NCBI RefSeq assembly: GCF_008693185.1
Contig: NZ_VXKN01000004.1
Span: 62,001-126,000, forward strand
Origin: Acinetobacter qingfengensis
GTDB lineage: Bacteria > Pseudomonadota > Gammaproteobacteria > Pseudomonadales > Moraxellaceae
Reading direction: 5' to 3'
Length of the DNA: 64,000 bases
Position numbers and translations under genes: made by a program. Position 1 is the first letter of the stretch, and each line of letters opens with the position of its first letter. Positions 8,136 to 18,141 of the stretch are shown here, in pieces. The notes below the pieces were generated by a model, which was not told the DNA's origin, ran no database searches, and worked only from the letters and a program-made list of their open reading frames with translations.

Positions 8136-10697
8136 ATGTTACAGGAAAAATTAACACAACCAGATTCTAAATTATGGCATTTCAAAATATCACAATTACA
8201 TCAGGCCATTATTCTGGTATTGAGTTGTGGGGTTGCAAGCGTATTATATGCTGCTGAGGATACAAGTAATACATCAGTACCTACTGAAGATAAGGATGTC
8301 AAGCAACTGGAAAGTGTTGTTGTTGTTGGAAATCGTGGTGGGATTCGTACTGTAACAGAAAGTCCCGCACCCGTAGATATCATTAGTGGTGAGCAGTTGC
8401 TTAAACAGGGCAATAGTGTGGCATTACAGGATATTTTGGCCAAGCTGATTCCATCTTTTAAAGTGGATACCATTAAAAGCTGGACCAATTCGTATAGTGC
8501 TGTTGCTCGTTCGGCAGGGTTACGTAGTTTTGGTGGTGGTCATACTTTGGTTTTGGTCAATGGTAAGCGGCGGCATGTCGGTGCGCAATATGTAACCAAT
8601 GGCTCAATCATTGAAGGTTATCAAGCGGCTGATTTGAATTTGATTCCGATCAGTGCCATTGCCAGAATCGAAGTATTACGGGATGGGGCTGCGGCTCAAT
8701 ATGGTTCTGATGCAATTTCAGGGGTTATAAACATTGTATTAAAATCGACTGATCATGGCGGGAGTTTAACCAGCACCTATGGTGGGCGTGCGCATTATTC
8801 CGATCATGAAAAGCAAAATGGTGAAACTTATCAAACCAATGGCGATTTTGGCTTACCTTTGGGACAAGAGGGTTTTATTCATTTCGCTTATGATTACAAA
8901 AATCAAGATGCAGTAACTCGTGCTGCGGCAGCTTCAGGTCAATTCTATTCAACAATTAATGGTCAGCCTGACCCTCGTGAAACAACAATTGATAGATGGA
9001 ACTATCGTGCAGGTATTCCTTCTGTTGAGGCACTTAACCTTGCGTATAATGCTGAACTTCCTTTAACTGACCAAGCAATCTTGTATTCAAATAGCACCGC
9101 AGGGTGGCGCAAGGCTGTGACTGGACTGGGGTTTAGGCGTGCAAACTCCATTTATATTGTTGATGAGATTTATCCTGATGGTGTAGCACCAATAATGAAG
9201 TTGGATGAATCTGATTTCCAAACTGTTTGGGGCATAAAAGGTGATCAACTGTGGGGCTGGAGTTGGGATATCAGTACATCTTATGGAAAAAATATTTTAG
9301 ATACAACAACCACGGATAACATCAATGCATCATTGGGAACAAATAGCCCAACCAATTTCGGTTTACAAAAATATGAGGCATATCAATGGGTCAATAATCT
9401 TGATTTTAAAAAATCCTTTGATATTGGCTTAGGCGTTAATCCATTAAGTGTGGCTTGGGGTTTGGACTACCGCAAGGAGGGCTGGTCGATTAAAGCAACA
9501 GATGCTTTGGCTTATGCAGATGGTGGCTATGTATTTAATTCAGGTGATAATGCTGGTACTAAGGCTAACGTTGGTTTAATTGGAGTTGCACTGGTTCAAC
9601 CAGATGATGAGGCCGATATTGATCGTAGCAATACTGCGGCGTATCTCGATCTTGGTCTGGATGCTACACAAAATTGGTTTGTGGGATTGGCAGGTCGTTT
9701 TGAACATTATGACGATAGCTCTGGCAATACTTTTAATGGAAAATTAACCAGTCGTTATGCTATTACGCCTAATTTGGCTGTAAGAGGAACAGTAAGTAGT
9801 GGTTTTGTTGCTCCGTCCTTGGTACAGCAGGGTTATGGTACTACAACAGTTGGATATGGGCCGGATGTGAATGGGATTTATGCTAACCGAAAAAGTAAAC
9901 TGGTTCGACCTGATGCTACTTTGGCGCAAGCACTTGGAGCAGAAGAGCTTAAGCCCACAAAATCAAAGAATTATTCATTAGGGCTAACCTTCAGTCCATT
10001 CGATAAATTTAATATTGCAATAGATGCTTATCGTATTGATTTAAAAGATCGTATTGCACAAACATCTGCATTATCTGGTAGCGGTGTCAGTGCCATTCTG
10101 GCTGCCAATGGATTCTCAGATATACAAACGGTACAGTATTTTGCTAATTTGTTTGATACTCAAACTACAGGTGTGGATGTAGTAATTGATTATACGCAGC
10201 AATTACAAAACTATGGAAGGCTGCGCTGGAATCTTGGCTTTAATTATAATGAAACCAAAATTACAGGTATTGCTGATAATCCAGAAGAATTACAAGGTAT
10301 TAACGTTAATCGTGTGGGACGTGCTGCAATTGGGGCTGTAACTGTAGCAAATCCAAAAACCAAGCTTACTTTGGGTACAAATTGGCAATATCAAAAATTT
10401 GATATTAATACTCGATTATCACGCTATGGTAGTGTTATTTCCAGAGGTGCAACAGCTGCAACAGATTCTTATTATGGTGCAAAATGGATTGTTGATGTGG
10501 ATGCAACTTATCATCTCACAGATAATTTGTCGGTTACGTTGGGTGCAGATAATTTATTCAATACCTATCCTGATGAAACGACATCGGCAGTGATTCTTGC
10601 AAGTGGAGACATTAGTGGTGGGTCGAAATATCCAAATATTTCACCGTTTGGAAGTTATGGTGGATATTACTATGGTCGTATAAGTTATCGGTTTTAA
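8136..10697 (+). CDS. TonB-dependent outer-membrane receptor (twin of 21060-23597)
   Basis: An 853-residue receptor. The N-terminus has an unusually long polar stretch before the hydrophobic signal segment (about residues 25-43, ending near LYAAEDTS). The TonB-box/plug region follows (ESVVVVGNRGG, then SPAPVDIISGEQL and VLVNGKRRHVG), with a 22-strand barrel to the C-terminal Phe (YYGRISYRF). It shares most of its sequence with the receptor at 21060-23597; the two bracket the sulfur operon. The neighbourhood suggests that it carries an organosulfur compound across the outer membrane, but this family also takes up catecholates, heme and vitamins. Confidence 0.9.
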   Translation: MLQEKLTQPDSKLWHFKISQLHQAIILVLSCGVASVLYAAEDTSNTSVPTEDKDVKQLESVVVVGNRGGIRTVTESPAPVDIISGEQLLKQGNSVALQDILAKLIPSFKVDTIKSWTNSYSAVARSAGLRSFGGGHTLVLVNGKRRHVGAQYVTNGSIIEGYQAADLNLIPISAIARIEVLRDGAAAQYGSDAISGVINIVLKSTDHGGSLTSTYGGRAHYSDHEKQNGETYQTNGDFGLPLGQEGFIHFAYDYKNQDAVTRAAAASGQFYSTINGQPDPRETTIDRWNYRAGIPSVEALNLAYNAELPLTDQAILYSNSTAGWRKAVTGLGFRRANSIYIVDEIYPDGVAPIMKLDESDFQTVWGIKGDQLWGWSWDISTSYGKNILDTTTTDNINASLGTNSPTNFGLQKYEAYQWVNNLDFKKSFDIGLGVNPLSVAWGLDYRKEGWSIKATDALAYADGGYVFNSGDNAGTKANVGLIGVALVQPDDEADIDRSNTAAYLDLGLDATQNWFVGLAGRFEHYDDSSGNTFNGKLTSRYAITPNLAVRGTVSSGFVAPSLVQQGYGTTTVGYGPDVNGIYANRKSKLVRPDATLAQALGAEELKPTKSKNYSLGLTFSPFDKFNIAIDAYRIDLKDRIAQTSALSGSGVSAILAANGFSDIQTVQYFANLFDTQTTGVDVVIDYTQQLQNYGRLRWNLGFNYNETKITGIADNPEELQGINVNRVGRAAIGAVTVANPKTKLTLGTNWQYQKFDINTRLSRYGSVISRGATAATDSYYGAKWIVDVDATYHLTDNLSVTLGADNLFNTYPDETTSAVILASGDISGGSKYPNISPFGSYGGYYYGRISYRF

Positions 10698-10718
10698 ATT
10701 GTATAATTGTCAAAATGA

Positions 10719-10750
10719 AATAACTCATCTTTTGATTAAGATGAGTTATT
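10719..10750. terminator. Perfect 13-bp hairpin between convergent genes
   Basis: Bases 10719-10731 and 10738-10750 are exact inverted repeats with the loop TTGATT. It lies between the convergent TonB receptor and monooxygenase genes and probably ends both transcripts. The T-tract is better on the minus strand (TTTCATTTTG). Confidence 0.65.
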
Positions 10751-10782
10751 AGGGAATAAACAGAAAATAAAATTTTTTAAAT

Positions 10783-11832
10783 TCAAGCTGTTTTTTTATC
10801 GCCCTGATAAATTGTCGGTTTCCAGCCTAATTGAGGTGCAATCAGAGTAATAAAATCCGTAATAATTTGAGCATACTGTATTACGTTAAATTCATAGGGT
10901 AATTCCAGACGTAGTTCTTCAACTTGTTGTAATACTGGATCATTGAATAATTTTTCCAGAATTTGATCTGCATGACCAATAATATCTTCAGAAAATAAAG
11001 TACGACGCTCTCCTTGAGGAGATAAGGTACGTTGATAGCGACTTGCAGCAAAATCTTGATAATAGCGTTGGGTTGATTGATCGGCATGATCAAATGGGAT
11101 AATAACCCGCCCAGCAGCTATTCTGGATTTATGAGTATGATGTTGATTTAAATTTTGCCGATAAAGTGCAAGCTGGCGTAATTGTGCTGTGTAATAATCG
11201 TCCGTATCTTCACCTGAGGTTAAATTTCCAATCAGTAAATTTAACTGATTTTCTCCTGCCCAACGTGCAGAACGTAATGATCCACCGCCATACCAGAGCC
11301 GTTCGGTCAAACCTTTGGCATACGGTTGTAACCGTGGACGTTGCCGATTACCCGGAGATTCAATCCATGTGTCGGGATCTCCTAAATAGCGACCGCTCAA
11401 ATTATCAATCAATCGTTGTACACGCTGGTAAGAAAAATCCTGTTGTTGCCAGTGCTGATCAAATACATGTTCTGCAATTAATTCTGCATGTAGAGGTTTA
11501 CCGGTACTTAGTCCAACATTAAGTCGCCCATGAGAGAGAACATCAACTGTTGATAAATCTTCAGCCAGACGAAAAGGACTTTCATACCCTAGTTGGATAA
11601 CTGCTGTCCCTAGTTCTATTTTATGAGTACGTTGTGTTGCCGCAGCCAAAAAAGTCGCAGAAGAAGAAATGCCATGTTCCAGATGTCGTTGTCTGACCCA
11701 TGCACCGTTATAACCCAATTGTTCTCCTAATTCAAAAAGCTGGAGTGTTTGTTCCAAACCCTTCACTGGATGATCATCGGGATAATTACCTGGAATAAGA
11801 AAAGAAATATGTTTAATATTAAGTTTTGACAT
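10783..11832 (-). CDS. Luciferase-like (LLM class) flavin-dependent monooxygenase
   Basis: A 349-residue single-domain member of the bacterial-luciferase superfamily, which uses reduced flavin and oxygen. Family features are the N-terminal strand ISFLIPG, the GAWVRQRHLEHG segment, ELGTAVIQLGYESPFRLAEDLSTVD and GRLNVGLSTGKP. The segment LWYGGGSLRSARWAGE fits the usual flavin/phosphate-binding region. It needs a separate flavin reductase, not seen here. It lies 41 bases downstream of the cysteine desulfurase stop on the same strand, so the two probably form a small operon. The context suggests oxidation of an organosulfur substrate; the exact reaction cannot be read from sequence. Confidence 0.85.
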   Translation of the reverse strand: MSKLNIKHISFLIPGNYPDDHPVKGLEQTLQLFELGEQLGYNGAWVRQRHLEHGISSSATFLAAATQRTHKIELGTAVIQLGYESPFRLAEDLSTVDVLSHGRLNVGLSTGKPLHAELIAEHVFDQHWQQQDFSYQRVQRLIDNLSGRYLGDPDTWIESPGNRQRPRLQPYAKGLTERLWYGGGSLRSARWAGENQLNLLIGNLTSGEDTDDYYTAQLRQLALYRQNLNQHHTHKSRIAAGRVIIPFDHADQSTQRYYQDFAASRYQRTLSPQGERRTLFSEDIIGHADQILEKLFNDPVLQQVEELRLELPYEFNVIQYAQIITDFITLIAPQLGWKPTIYQGDKKTA

Positions 11833-11873
11833 GTTTAGAATTTATCCTGCTTTATTTTAAGTTGCTTGGTGTG

Positions 11874-13055
11874 CTAAACCGAAACAGTAGCGTGCTGAAT
11901 AGCTTTTACATGGGGTTGTAAAAGGGCAGACAGCGTTGTTAATATCTGTTCAATATCTTGCTCGGTGGTATAGGCACCAAAGCTAAAACGTACTGTATGC
12001 CCAGCTAGATGCTCTGAAACTCCCAAGGCATTTAATACATGTGAAGGTGCTGCTTGGTGTGAATTACATGCTGAGCCACTGGAAACAGCAGCAATTTTTT
12101 TGATGCTATGAATAATGGAAACAGCACGTTCACTGGAAAAACTAACATTTAAATAATTGGCAACATGTTGTTCAGGATGCCCATTTAATTTAATCGGTGT
12201 TAATGTCTGTAAATCATTAAGCAGTTTTTTTCTCAGTTTGCTGATGCGTTGTTGTTCTTCTGCCCATTTAAGATTTGCCAATCGACAGGCTTCACCCATT
12301 CCTACAATTTGATGCGTGGCCAGTGTACCTGAGCGTAAACCTTGTTCATGACCGCCACCATGAATTTGTGTTTTTAAATTTTTTTGTATGTCATGACGAA
12401 CATACAATGCGCCAATCCCTTTAGGTCCATAGATTTTATGGGCGGATAAACTCATTAAATCGACATGTAATGCCTGAACATCAATGGCAGTTTTACCGAC
12501 TGCCTGTGCTGCATCAACATGGAAGAGGATATGATGCTGATGCGCTAAATTTCCTATAGATTGAATATCGGTTAAGGTGCCAATTTCATTATTGACCATC
12601 ATCAATGAAATTAGAATGGTATTGGGCTGAATGGCATTTTTTACCTGTTGTGGGTGAATGATTCCAGTTTGTGGCTCAGGCTGTAAATACGTCACTTGAA
12701 ACCCCTGGCTTTCCAGCTCTGCACAGGTGTCTAAAATGGCTTTATGTTCTATTTTGCTGGTAATAATATGTTTATTCTGATTTTTATAACGATCTACAAT
12801 GCCTTTTAATGCCAAATTGTTTGATTCCGTGGCACCGGATGTCCAGATAATTTCTTTAGGTTGAGCATGAATTAAATTTGCAACGTGTTTTCTGGCTGCT
12901 TTTACAAGTTTTCCAGCATCCAAACCATAATGGTGTGATAATGAAGCAGGATTACCAAAATCGCCGTCTATGGACAAACATCGAATAATTGCCTCGGAAA
13001 TTTCAGGTAATATGGGGGTGGTTGCTGCATAATCTAGGTAAATTAATCTTGTCAT
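11874..13055 (-). CDS. Cysteine desulfurase (IscS/NifS family), stand-alone
   Basis: PLP enzyme that converts cysteine to alanine and an enzyme-bound persulfide. The IscS-like core is strongly conserved: YLDYAATTP at the start, TSGATESNNLA, the PLP lysine in SLSAHKIYGPKG (about residue 206) and the catalytic Cys in SSGSACNS (about residue 329). At 393 residues it is shorter than E. coli IscS. It lacks the C-terminal tail that docks IscU, and no iscU/iscA/hscA genes are adjacent. It therefore looks like a specialised copy in the sulfur island, perhaps releasing sulfide or handling excess cysteine. A divergent or alternative role in tRNA thiolation cannot be excluded. Confidence 0.9.
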   Translation of the reverse strand: MTRLIYLDYAATTPILPEISEAIIRCLSIDGDFGNPASLSHHYGLDAGKLVKAARKHVANLIHAQPKEIIWTSGATESNNLALKGIVDRYKNQNKHIITSKIEHKAILDTCAELESQGFQVTYLQPEPQTGIIHPQQVKNAIQPNTILISLMMVNNEIGTLTDIQSIGNLAHQHHILFHVDAAQAVGKTAIDVQALHVDLMSLSAHKIYGPKGIGALYVRHDIQKNLKTQIHGGGHEQGLRSGTLATHQIVGMGEACRLANLKWAEEQQRISKLRKKLLNDLQTLTPIKLNGHPEQHVANYLNVSFSSERAVSIIHSIKKIAAVSSGSACNSHQAAPSHVLNALGVSEHLAGHTVRFSFGAYTTEQDIEQILTTLSALLQPHVKAIQHATVSV

Positions 13056-13321
13056 TGTTCGTACTATAATAAAAATAAGGTGGTATGATTATAATGGAGC
13101 CAACGTATTTTATTTATATGGATTTAATCATAGGTTATGAATAATTTTTTTCAGATTAATTTATTAAAAATATATCAATAATTTAAAATAAGTAATAATG
13201 TCAAATATAGATATTATTTTTATTGATATTGAAATAAAAAATGCAAGAGTATTTATTGGTAATGATTTTCTTGATGATTAACAATATAAAACTCTCACAA
13301 AAATTTAATTCCATTAAAGGA

Positions 13322-14110
13322 TTATAAAACACGAGATAAGAAATTCTTCGTCCGTTCCTCTTTAGGGTTTTCCAGCATTTGCTGAACATTGCCTTGTTCA
13401 ATAATTTTACCTTGATCCATAAACACAACATGATCAGCAACTTCACGGGCAAAACCAATTTCGTGGGTAACAATAACCATGGTCGTTCCCAGTTTTGCCA
13501 GATTTTTGATCACACTCAGCACTTCACCCACCAATTCAGGATCAAGTGCAGATGTTGGTTCATCAAATAAAATGACTTTGGGATCCAGTGCCAAAGCTCT
13601 GGCAATCGCAACACGTTGTTGTTGTCCTCCAGAAAGTTGTTTGGGCCATGCTTCGGCTTTTTCTCTGAGCCCAACCAGTCCTAGTAGTTGATTGGCTTTT
13701 AAAATCGCTTGATCTTTATTGAGCTTTTTATGTGCCAATGGTGCTTCAATAATATTCTGTAAAACATTTAAATGAGGAAATAAATTAAAATTCTGGAAAA
13801 CATAACCTACCGATTTACGCTGTTTCAGAATGTCTCGTTCTTTCAATTCATAAAGTTTGTTGCCTTCTTTCCGATAACCAATGAATTCATCGTCAATCTG
13901 AATAAAACCGCCATCGACACGTTCCAGATGATTAATAGTACGTAATAATGTGGATTTTCCCGATCCTGATGGACCAATAATTACCGTTACTGAACCGGCA
14001 GGAATATCAAGAGAGATATCCTGCAATGCAGTGTGTGCACCATAATTTTTGAAAACGTGATTAATTTGAATATGTCCGATCGCATGTTGTGCTGTTTGAT
14101 TAACTGTCAT
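13322..14110 (-). CDS. Amino-acid ABC transporter ATP-binding protein (cystine type)
   Basis: A 262-residue polar amino-acid-type ABC ATPase. Walker [10 protein letters not shown] (residues 46-54), ABC signature [12 protein letters not shown] (159-170) and Walker [13 protein letters not shown] (179-190) are intact, followed by the H-loop TMVIVTHE. It powers uptake through the permease encoded just upstream, whose stop codon overlaps this start by 11 bases. The ribosome site GGAGCAGG is inside the permease gene. It is the last gene of the eight-gene operon that starts at 20305. By family and context the cargo is cystine or an S-substituted cysteine. Confidence 0.93.
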   Translation of the reverse strand: MTVNQTAQHAIGHIQINHVFKNYGAHTALQDISLDIPAGSVTVIIGPSGSGKSTLLRTINHLERVDGGFIQIDDEFIGYRKEGNKLYELKERDILKQRKSVGYVFQNFNLFPHLNVLQNIIEAPLAHKKLNKDQAILKANQLLGLVGLREKAEAWPKQLSGGQQQRVAIARALALDPKVILFDEPTSALDPELVGEVLSVIKNLAKLGTTMVIVTHEIGFAREVADHVVFMDQGKIIEQGNVQQMLENPKEERTKNFLSRVL

Positions 14111-15017
14111 AACCTGCTCCTACACGCTGTTGCGGCGAAAGATTTTTGGTTTTACGAAAGAAAGAAAAATGATTGATTGCAGAGCGGCGTTCGCCTTTTG
14201 CCAGAATTTTTTCGATATACCATTGCACAATCGAAAATACACTGGTCACAATGATGTACCAGACCGCAGCGACCATGAGAAGCGGAATAACTTCCTGATT
14301 ACGGTTATAAATCATTTGTACGGTATAAAATAATTCAGGCATGGCTAGAACGTAGACAATAGATGTTCCTTTGGATAAACCCACACATTCATTGATAATG
14401 GCTGGAATAATGCTACGAATAGATTGTGGCAAGATAATTCGTGTGGTTCTACGCCACCATGAAAGCCCCAGTGCTGCTGCGGCTTCAAATTGACCATGAT
14501 CAACAGATAGAATTCCACCTCGTATTACTTCAGCCGTATAAGCGCTTTGTACAATTACCAGTCCAACCAGCGCAGTGGAGAATTGATCCAGTGCATTGAT
14601 GGTTTTGAACTGGGCGAAGTTTTGATTGGTGAAAGGAATGCCAACCGAAATATATTCATACAAATAGGAAAAATTATACAAAATAATTAGAACTAGCAAT
14701 AACGGTAGTGATCTAAACATCCAGATATAGACCCATGCCAATGATCTGACCAACCATGAAGAAGATAATCGCATCATGGCAACAATTGTGCCGAGGATCA
14801 GGCTAAAAATAATTGACCAAAACGTGAGTTTTAATGTCATGAGTAAGCCGTTAAGGATTGCTGGGTCAAGAAACCATTGTCTAAAGACCGGCCAACCCCA
14901 ATTTTTATTTGAAAAAATAGATTCCGCAACGACAGCTATAATTAATAGTGAGAGCGCTACACCGATATATCGCCATGGATGACGTGCCGGAATAATTTTA
15001 TATTGGTCTGAACTCAT
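14100..15017 (-). CDS. Amino-acid ABC transporter permease (cystine type)
   Basis: A 305-residue inner-membrane permease of the HisM/TcyL family with about five to six membrane helices. The first is near residue 18 ([18 protein letters not shown]). The cytoplasmic EAA-like loop is visible as [24 protein letters not shown], which docks the ATPase. The start codon overlaps the GNAT gene stop as ATGA, a sign of translational coupling. Only one permease gene is present, so the membrane channel should be a homodimer. The substrate-binding partner is most likely the lipoprotein at 15794-16795, and perhaps also the one at 6711-7724. Confidence 0.92.
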   Translation of the reverse strand: MSSDQYKIIPARHPWRYIGVALSLLIIAVVAESIFSNKNWGWPVFRQWFLDPAILNGLLMTLKLTFWSIIFSLILGTIVAMMRLSSSWLVRSLAWVYIWMFRSLPLLLVLIILYNFSYLYEYISVGIPFTNQNFAQFKTINALDQFSTALVGLVIVQSAYTAEVIRGGILSVDHGQFEAAAALGLSWWRRTTRIILPQSIRSIIPAIINECVGLSKGTSIVYVLAMPELFYTVQMIYNRNQEVIPLLMVAAVWYIIVTSVFSIVQWYIEKILAKGERRSAINHFSFFRKTKNLSPQQRVGAGYDS

Positions 15018-15562
15018 GCGATTTCCTCTTGTTTTAATATTTTCCTAAAAGGAAGTCCACCATGAAGTGGTGCGCCGATATATTTTTCAAAGTTAAAATC
15101 TGGTGTTAATTCAAATTGGGGTTCATAACCCAGACTAAGATATAATTTAACTGCCGGAATTTGTTTAAAGCCTGTGGTCAGAAAGATTTTGTTATATCCA
15201 GCCTGCAAAGCTTGTTTTTCAAGTTCTTTGACAACTTTTGCAGCCAGACCCTGCTTGCGCAAATTACGATGTGACCAGATCCGTTTTAATTCTGCGGTTT
15301 CATCGTCATAACGTTTATATGCACCCATGGCAATGACTTCATCATCCCGTTTCAATACGATAAACAGTCCCGTTGGCGGCAAATATTTTTCAGCCGCTTC
15401 ATATCGTTCACGATCATGATGTTCTTTACGTTCGGCAGCAGCCTCAGCTCCTTTACTTGCAAAAAAATCACCATAAATTTCTTCATATTCAGCAAATAGG
15501 TGGTCAAGTAAAGGTTGTGCTTCTGGTGCATCAACAGACATCTGGATAAATTTTTCCTTCAT
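15014..15562 (-). CDS. GNAT-family N-acetyltransferase
   Basis: A 182-residue acetyl-CoA-dependent acetyltransferase. The acetyl-CoA loop is seen as RNLRKQGLAAKVV (about residues 100-112), followed by the usual alpha/beta segment NKIFLTTG and YLSLGYEPQF. In this operon it fits the role of N-acetylating S-substituted cysteines, the first step of the Bacillus ytm/yxe-type salvage routes; that reading is from gene content, not from sequence. The ribosome site AAGAGG lies within the end of the 79-residue gene upstream, 2 bases away. Its stop overlaps the permease start. Confidence 0.85.
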   Translation of the reverse strand: MKEKFIQMSVDAPEAQPLLDHLFAEYEEIYGDFFASKGAEAAAERKEHHDRERYEAAEKYLPPTGLFIVLKRDDEVIAMGAYKRYDDETAELKRIWSHRNLRKQGLAAKVVKELEKQALQAGYNKIFLTTGFKQIPAVKLYLSLGYEPQFELTPDFNFEKYIGAPLHGGLPFRKILKQEEIA

Positions 15563-15564
15563 AA

Positions 15565-15804
15565 TTACCTCTTATTTCCCTGAACCGATGGATTGAAGCT
15601 TGGTTTTGGCATTGCCTGTTTGTGTAAATGACAGTAGTGCAATGTCTGGTGGGAATTTTTTAAAATAATGACGTCATCAATCGCACGTGTAACTTCATTA
15701 ACCAGACAGGTTGCTTGCTCTGTATTTAGAGTGATGGCATCTGATGCGATCAATGTCAGACTGTTGACATAGCCTATCTGAATTTTTTTGATGTTAATCA
15801 CCAA
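15565..15804 (-). CDS. Unrecognised 79-residue protein inside the sulfur operon
   Basis: I do not recognise this family. The frame starts with TTG (or GTG one codon later), overlaps the end of the binding-protein gene by 11 bases, and stops 2 bases before the GNAT start. It fills exactly the only gap in an otherwise gap-free operon, which argues that it is translated. The N-terminal half has beta-like hydrophobic runs (SLTLIASDAITL). Residues 52-61 (HQTLHYCHLH) concentrate four His and one Cys, and a second Cys is at 33, which could bind a metal. There is no signal peptide or membrane helix. It does not look like the redoxin found at the similar place in the Bacillus operon. Confidence 0.55.
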   Translation of the reverse strand: MVINIKKIQIGYVNSLTLIASDAITLNTEQATCLVNEVTRAIDDVIILKNSHQTLHYCHLHKQAMPKPSFNPSVQGNKR

Positions 15805-16795
15805 GACCCGGAGGATTGATCTGCGACTCCGTCACGGCTTCGGCCTGCGTTCCCCAACGCTGTAAAACTTTTTGGTATTCACCGTTTTTAATGACACCAT
15901 TTAATGCAACCTGTACAGCGTCAACCAGCCCATTTCCTTTTTTAATGGTTACACCGAGTTCAGCCGGACGGTTTCCACCTCCCAAGGCGGTACCTGCCAA
16001 TCGAATTTTTACACCGTTAGCAGCTTGCCATGCATAAGCGACGTTGGGGCCAAACAGGGCATCTACACGTCCAGATTGCAGTGCCAGACTTGCAGAGGCA
16101 CTATCGTCATAATAAAGTGCTTGTCCCGGCGTCAGACCTTTTCTTTTATTGTCTTCAATCCAGTCCAGTAGTACTTTTTCCTGATTGGTGCCGGAGCCAA
16201 CAATGATTTTAAGTCCAGAGATATCATCAGGACCTTTGATTTCCTTAATTTTGCTATTGCTTGCAACATAAAATGCCAATACATCACGGCGATAGGTGGC
16301 GAAGTCAAATTTTTTCTTACGATCTTTGGTCACCGTGACATTGGTAATGGCTGCATCGTATTTACCGCTACTAACACCCAAAGGCCAGTCCTCCCATGAT
16401 GTTTGAACGATTTTGAGTTTTAAGCCCAGACTATCGGCAATCAGACGGGCAATATCGATCTCTGTACCCACATAGGTTTTATTATCTGGCCCAAGAACGC
16501 TTAATGGCGGCGCACCAGCGATGGCTGCTACAGTAAAATAGCCCGGATTGACAAATTTAAAATCTTTCGGAATTTTACGAATTGCTTCAGGGTTTTGTGG
16601 AGCATTAATGGGCGTAAGATTGGCTTGTAGTTTGGCCAGCTCTTTACTATAAAAATCACTTTTTGCTGCATCACTGGCAGCAGCAGTTGTACCGCTGGCT
16701 GCCTGTGCTGAAGTATTTTCTTTACCACATCCGCCCAGACTGATGCCAAGAGCAATGATCAGGCTGATTGTTAAGAGTTTTTTATCCAACTGCAT
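15794..16795 (-). CDS. Periplasmic binding lipoprotein of the operon's ABC transporter
   Basis: Family 3 solute-binding protein of 333 residues. The start at 16795 is chosen over an upstream ATG at 16822 because AAGGATACC precedes it at a normal distance and the lipoprotein signal then has standard length (LGGC, Cys at residue 23). An Ala/Ser-rich linker precedes the core with [27 protein letters not shown] and [10 protein letters not shown]. It overlaps the upstream monooxygenase by 14 bases. It should deliver substrate to the permease and ATPase encoded downstream. The paralogue at 6711-7724 suggests that the island recognises more than one related ligand. Confidence 0.9.
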   Translation of the reverse strand: MQLDKKLLTISLIIALGISLGGCGKENTSAQAASGTTAAASDAAKSDFYSKELAKLQANLTPINAPQNPEAIRKIPKDFKFVNPGYFTVAAIAGAPPLSVLGPDNKTYVGTEIDIARLIADSLGLKLKIVQTSWEDWPLGVSSGKYDAAITNVTVTKDRKKKFDFATYRRDVLAFYVASNSKIKEIKGPDDISGLKIIVGSGTNQEKVLLDWIEDNKRKGLTPGQALYYDDSASASLALQSGRVDALFGPNVAYAWQAANGVKIRLAGTALGGGNRPAELGVTIKKGNGLVDAVQVALNGVIKNGEYQKVLQRWGTQAEAVTESQINPPGLGD

Positions 16796-18125
16796 GAACG
16801 GTATCCTTTTTAGACTGTTCAAATTGATTTGTCGGATGTTTTAATCCAAAACTAGAACGTAAGGTTGTACCCGGATATTCAGTTCGATAAAGTCCTCGCT
16901 GTTGTAATAACGGAACAACTTTTTCAATAAAGGTATCCAGTGTCGTAGGTGTGGCACCGGCGATAATAAAACCGTCTGCGGCTTCTTCTTTTATCCATAG
17001 TTCCAGTTTATCTGCGACTTGTTCAACCGTACCTGCAAAGGGTGGACGTGGTGTTGCAGATTCAAGAGCAACCTGACGTAAAGTTAAATGTTGTTCTTTG
17101 GCTTTGCGTTTAATTTCATCCGTACCGCTTTTGAAGCTATTTTCGCCCAAAGTACCTAATTCCGGAAAAGGTGCATCCAGATCATATTGAGAAAAATCAT
17201 GGTGTTCGAAGAAACGTCCCAGATAATTTAAAGCATCTTCAATGGTAACCAATGCGGCAGTTTCTTGATATTGGCGTTCTACATCTTCCGCAGATTCACC
17301 AATTAATACACCAATTCCCTGAAAAATCAGTAAATCATTTGTATGCCGGCCATTTTTAATGACTTGTTGTTTTACATCCTGATAAAAGGATTGTGCTTCT
17401 TCAAGGGTGTTTTGATGCGTGAAAATCGCATCGGCATGTTTGGCTGCCAATGCTCGACCTGCACCAGATGCACCTGCCTGAAACAGGATCGGACGCTCTT
17501 GTGGTGTACGACCAACATTTAATGGGCCTGCAACTTCAAAGTGTTTGCCTTTATGATTCAAAGTATGAAGCTTATTACGATCAAAAAATTGTCCGGTTTG
17601 CTTATTGCGCACAAAGGCATCTTTTTCCCATGAATCCCACAGTCCTTTGGCGACGTCCAAATATTCATCGGCGATTTCATAGCGCAGACTATGTTCCGGA
17701 TGTTGTTTACGAGTGTGATTCTTTGCAGTGCCTTCAAGGGGGGTTGTGACCACATTCCAACCAGCACGACCTCCACTTAAGTGATCTAGGCTGGCAAATT
17801 GCCGAGCAATGGTAAAAGGTTCGCTATAAGAGGTCGAAACGGTTCCCACCAATCCAATATTATTGGTGACACTAGCCAATGCCGAAAGCAAAGTAAGTGG
17901 TTCAAACCGATTGAGAAAATGCGGAATAGACTTTTCGTTGATATATAGACCATCGGCAACAAACACAAAGTCAAATTTTGCCTGTTCTGCCTTGATAGCG
18001 ACATCCTTGGCAAATTCAAAATTAATGCTGGCATCGACCACAGCTTCGGGATGACGCCATGCTGACATATTGCCGTTAGCACCGTGTAAGATTGTGCCGA
18101 GTCGAATTTGTTTATTATTACTCAT
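16782..18125 (-). CDS. NtaA/SnaA/DszA-type FMN-dependent monooxygenase
   Basis: A 447-residue long-form luciferase-like monooxygenase. The start [10 protein letters not shown] is chosen over one 19 codons upstream because AGAGGTC precedes it. Family signatures: [46 protein letters not shown] and [12 protein letters not shown]. Relatives include DszA, NtaA and the Bacillus YtnJ/CmoJ protein that cleaves the C-S bond of oxidised N-acetyl-S-alkylcysteines. With an acetyltransferase, a deacetylase and a second monooxygenase in the same operon, the last role is the best guess. It requires FMNH2 from a reductase encoded elsewhere. Confidence 0.88.
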   Translation of the reverse strand: MSNNKQIRLGTILHGANGNMSAWRHPEAVVDASINFEFAKDVAIKAEQAKFDFVFVADGLYINEKSIPHFLNRFEPLTLLSALASVTNNIGLVGTVSTSYSEPFTIARQFASLDHLSGGRAGWNVVTTPLEGTAKNHTRKQHPEHSLRYEIADEYLDVAKGLWDSWEKDAFVRNKQTGQFFDRNKLHTLNHKGKHFEVAGPLNVGRTPQERPILFQAGASGAGRALAAKHADAIFTHQNTLEEAQSFYQDVKQQVIKNGRHTNDLLIFQGIGVLIGESAEDVERQYQETAALVTIEDALNYLGRFFEHHDFSQYDLDAPFPELGTLGENSFKSGTDEIKRKAKEQHLTLRQVALESATPRPPFAGTVEQVADKLELWIKEEAADGFIIAGATPTTLDTFIEKVVPLLQQRGLYRTEYPGTTLRSSFGLKHPTNQFEQSKKDTVHAVG

Positions 18126-18141
18126 TGTTGACCTCTGTATT

